Source of the DNA: an uncultured bacterium
Lineage (GTDB): Bacteria; Acidobacteriota; UBA890
Assembly (NCBI GenBank): GCA_937922775.1
Contig: CALAKE010000723.1
Coordinates: 1 to 7,706 of the forward strand
Reading direction: 5' to 3'
DNA: 7,706 bases
The notes beneath the pieces were generated by a model, which was given only the letters and a program-made list of their open reading frames with translations, had not been told where the DNA came from and did no database searches. Of the stretch, positions 7,315 to 7,706 are shown piece by piece (position 1 is the first letter of the stretch; each line of letters begins with the position of its first letter). The position numbers were made by a program, and so were the translations under genes.

Positions 7315-7331
7315 CTTGAGGCAGCCTCAAG
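7315..7331. promoter_or_regulatory. 17-bp palindrome, candidate operator between divergent genes
   Basis: CTTGAGGC-A-GCCTCAAG has perfect 8-bp arms around a single base, the form expected of a site for a dimeric regulator. It lies between the leftward envelope operon and the rightward zinc-ribbon gene, about 40 bp upstream of the putative leftward start. It contains TTGAGG, a partial -35 match on the plus strand. No regulator gene is visible in the window. It could instead be a transcribed hairpin, but there is no T-run after it on either strand, so it is not an intrinsic terminator. Confidence 0.4.
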
Positions 7332-7373
7332 TGAGCTGGGGTATGTGTCAAAAAGAGGACGCCTGCATCGACA

Positions 7374-7553
7374 ATGGAAGATGAAATCAAAGTCAAATTC
7401 GTAATCTGTTCTGCCTGCGACCGGGCGTTCCCCGTCCGCGAGTTGCCCCGCCATGAGCACGAGTTCGAGGCCGATGATGGCGGGTATCTTGTTGTCTACG
7501 ACTATCACTGTCCGCAATGCCAGGCGAAGCTGGCCTCTTGGGGCACGACTTGA
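7374..7553 (+). CDS. small zinc-ribbon protein (59 residues)
   Basis: The protein has two Cys pairs, CSAC at 12-15 and CPQC at 46-49, separated by 30 residues. This is the layout of a zinc ribbon or rubredoxin-like knuckle in which four Cys hold one zinc. There is no signal peptide, so it is probably cytosolic. The segment between the pairs is acidic and His-rich (HEHEFEADD). The start is the only ATG in frame; AGAGGA lies 14 nt upstream (7354-7359), farther than ideal. The stop is followed after one base by the next gene, so the two are probably co-transcribed. I do not recognise a named family. Nucleic acid or protein binding is possible but not shown. Confidence 0.65.
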   Translation: MEDEIKVKFVICSACDRAFPVRELPRHEHEFEADDGGYLVVYDYHCPQCQAKLASWGTT

Positions 7554-7554
7554 G

Positions 7555-7706
7555 ATGCGAGGGACACGAGCCGTGATTCAGCTTTTCCTGATCCTATTGA
7601 CAACCATGTTGCCCCCGACCCTCGCTGCTGGAACGCCGGGTCAGGACGTCCTTCACCTTGCCTTGGGCGATGAGGAGCGCGCCCGGTACGAGGTGAGCCT
7701 GGGACT
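7555..7706 (+). CDS. N-terminal part of a secreted protein, cut by the window edge
   Basis: Fifty codons are visible. The ATG follows the zinc-ribbon stop after one base. Residues 1-25 form a signal peptide: Arg2 and Arg5, a hydrophobic stretch IQLFLILL, and a likely cleavage site after LAA at 25. The mature start (GTPGQDVLHLALGDEERARY) is not diagnostic. A GTG six codons later (7573) has a better ribosome binding site, GAGGGA 8 nt upstream, but would leave a signal peptide without a basic N-region, so the ATG is preferred. Codon use fits the other genes. The function cannot be judged from this fragment. Confidence 0.65.
   Translation, partial: MRGTRAVIQLFLILLTTMLPPTLAAGTPGQDVLHLALGDEERARYEVSLG

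Noticed and set aside
7315..7331. The 17-bp palindrome as an intrinsic terminator
   Set aside because: There is no run of T following it in either direction, and it lies upstream of genes on both sides, so an operator-type role fits better.
7284..7517. Minus-strand open frame of 77 codons opposite the zinc-ribbon gene
   Set aside because: It is antisense to the CxxC...CxxC protein and runs through the palindromic intergenic region. It has no visible motif.

Overview
The window is about 60% G+C and almost fully coding. It looks like chromosomal DNA of a Gram-negative bacterium with long envelope protein operons. Domain combinations of this kind (DUF4159, BatA-like VWA/amidotransferase-fold membrane protein, caspase-like secreted protein, TPR plus gluzincin) are familiar from Acidobacteriota, Planctomycetota, Myxococcota and related phyla. 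The sequence alone does not settle the phylum. I see no tRNA, rRNA, CRISPR array, insertion sequence or phage gene.

Positions 1-7200 are one leftward (minus-strand) operon. In transcription order it holds a DUF4159 protein (7200-6229), a 767-residue membrane protein with a von Willebrand A (VWA) domain and an amidotransferase-like domain (6180-3877), a secreted caspase/legumain-like protein (3880-2768), and a 909-residue secreted TPR protein carrying an HExxH metallopeptidase domain (2771-42). The start of a further gene lies at 45-1 and runs off the window. Junctions are 4-nt stop/start overlaps (GTGA, ATGA, ATGA). The one gap, 48 nt after the DUF4159 gene, holds a 14-codon open frame that itself ends in an ATGA overlap with the VWA start.

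Positions 7201-7373 form a divergent intergenic region rich in small palindromes, including a 17-bp one with 8-bp arms. To its right, on the plus strand, lie a 59-residue CxxC...CxxC zinc-ribbon protein (7374-7553) and, one base later, the start of a secreted protein cut by the window edge (7555-7706).

The leftward operon recalls MoxR/DUF58/BatA-type envelope operons, where VWA membrane proteins sit beside TPR proteins, but no MoxR or DUF58 gene is visible here. Its distinctive point is that most enzyme-like folds seem catalytically inert: the two amidotransferase-like domains show no nucleophile Cys, and the caspase-like protein has Ser where the catalytic Cys is expected. Only the HEIGH gluzincin looks catalytically competent. 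A reasonable inference is an envelope complex of binding or scaffold domains around one active periplasmic peptidase. This is a hypothesis, not a demonstrated system.
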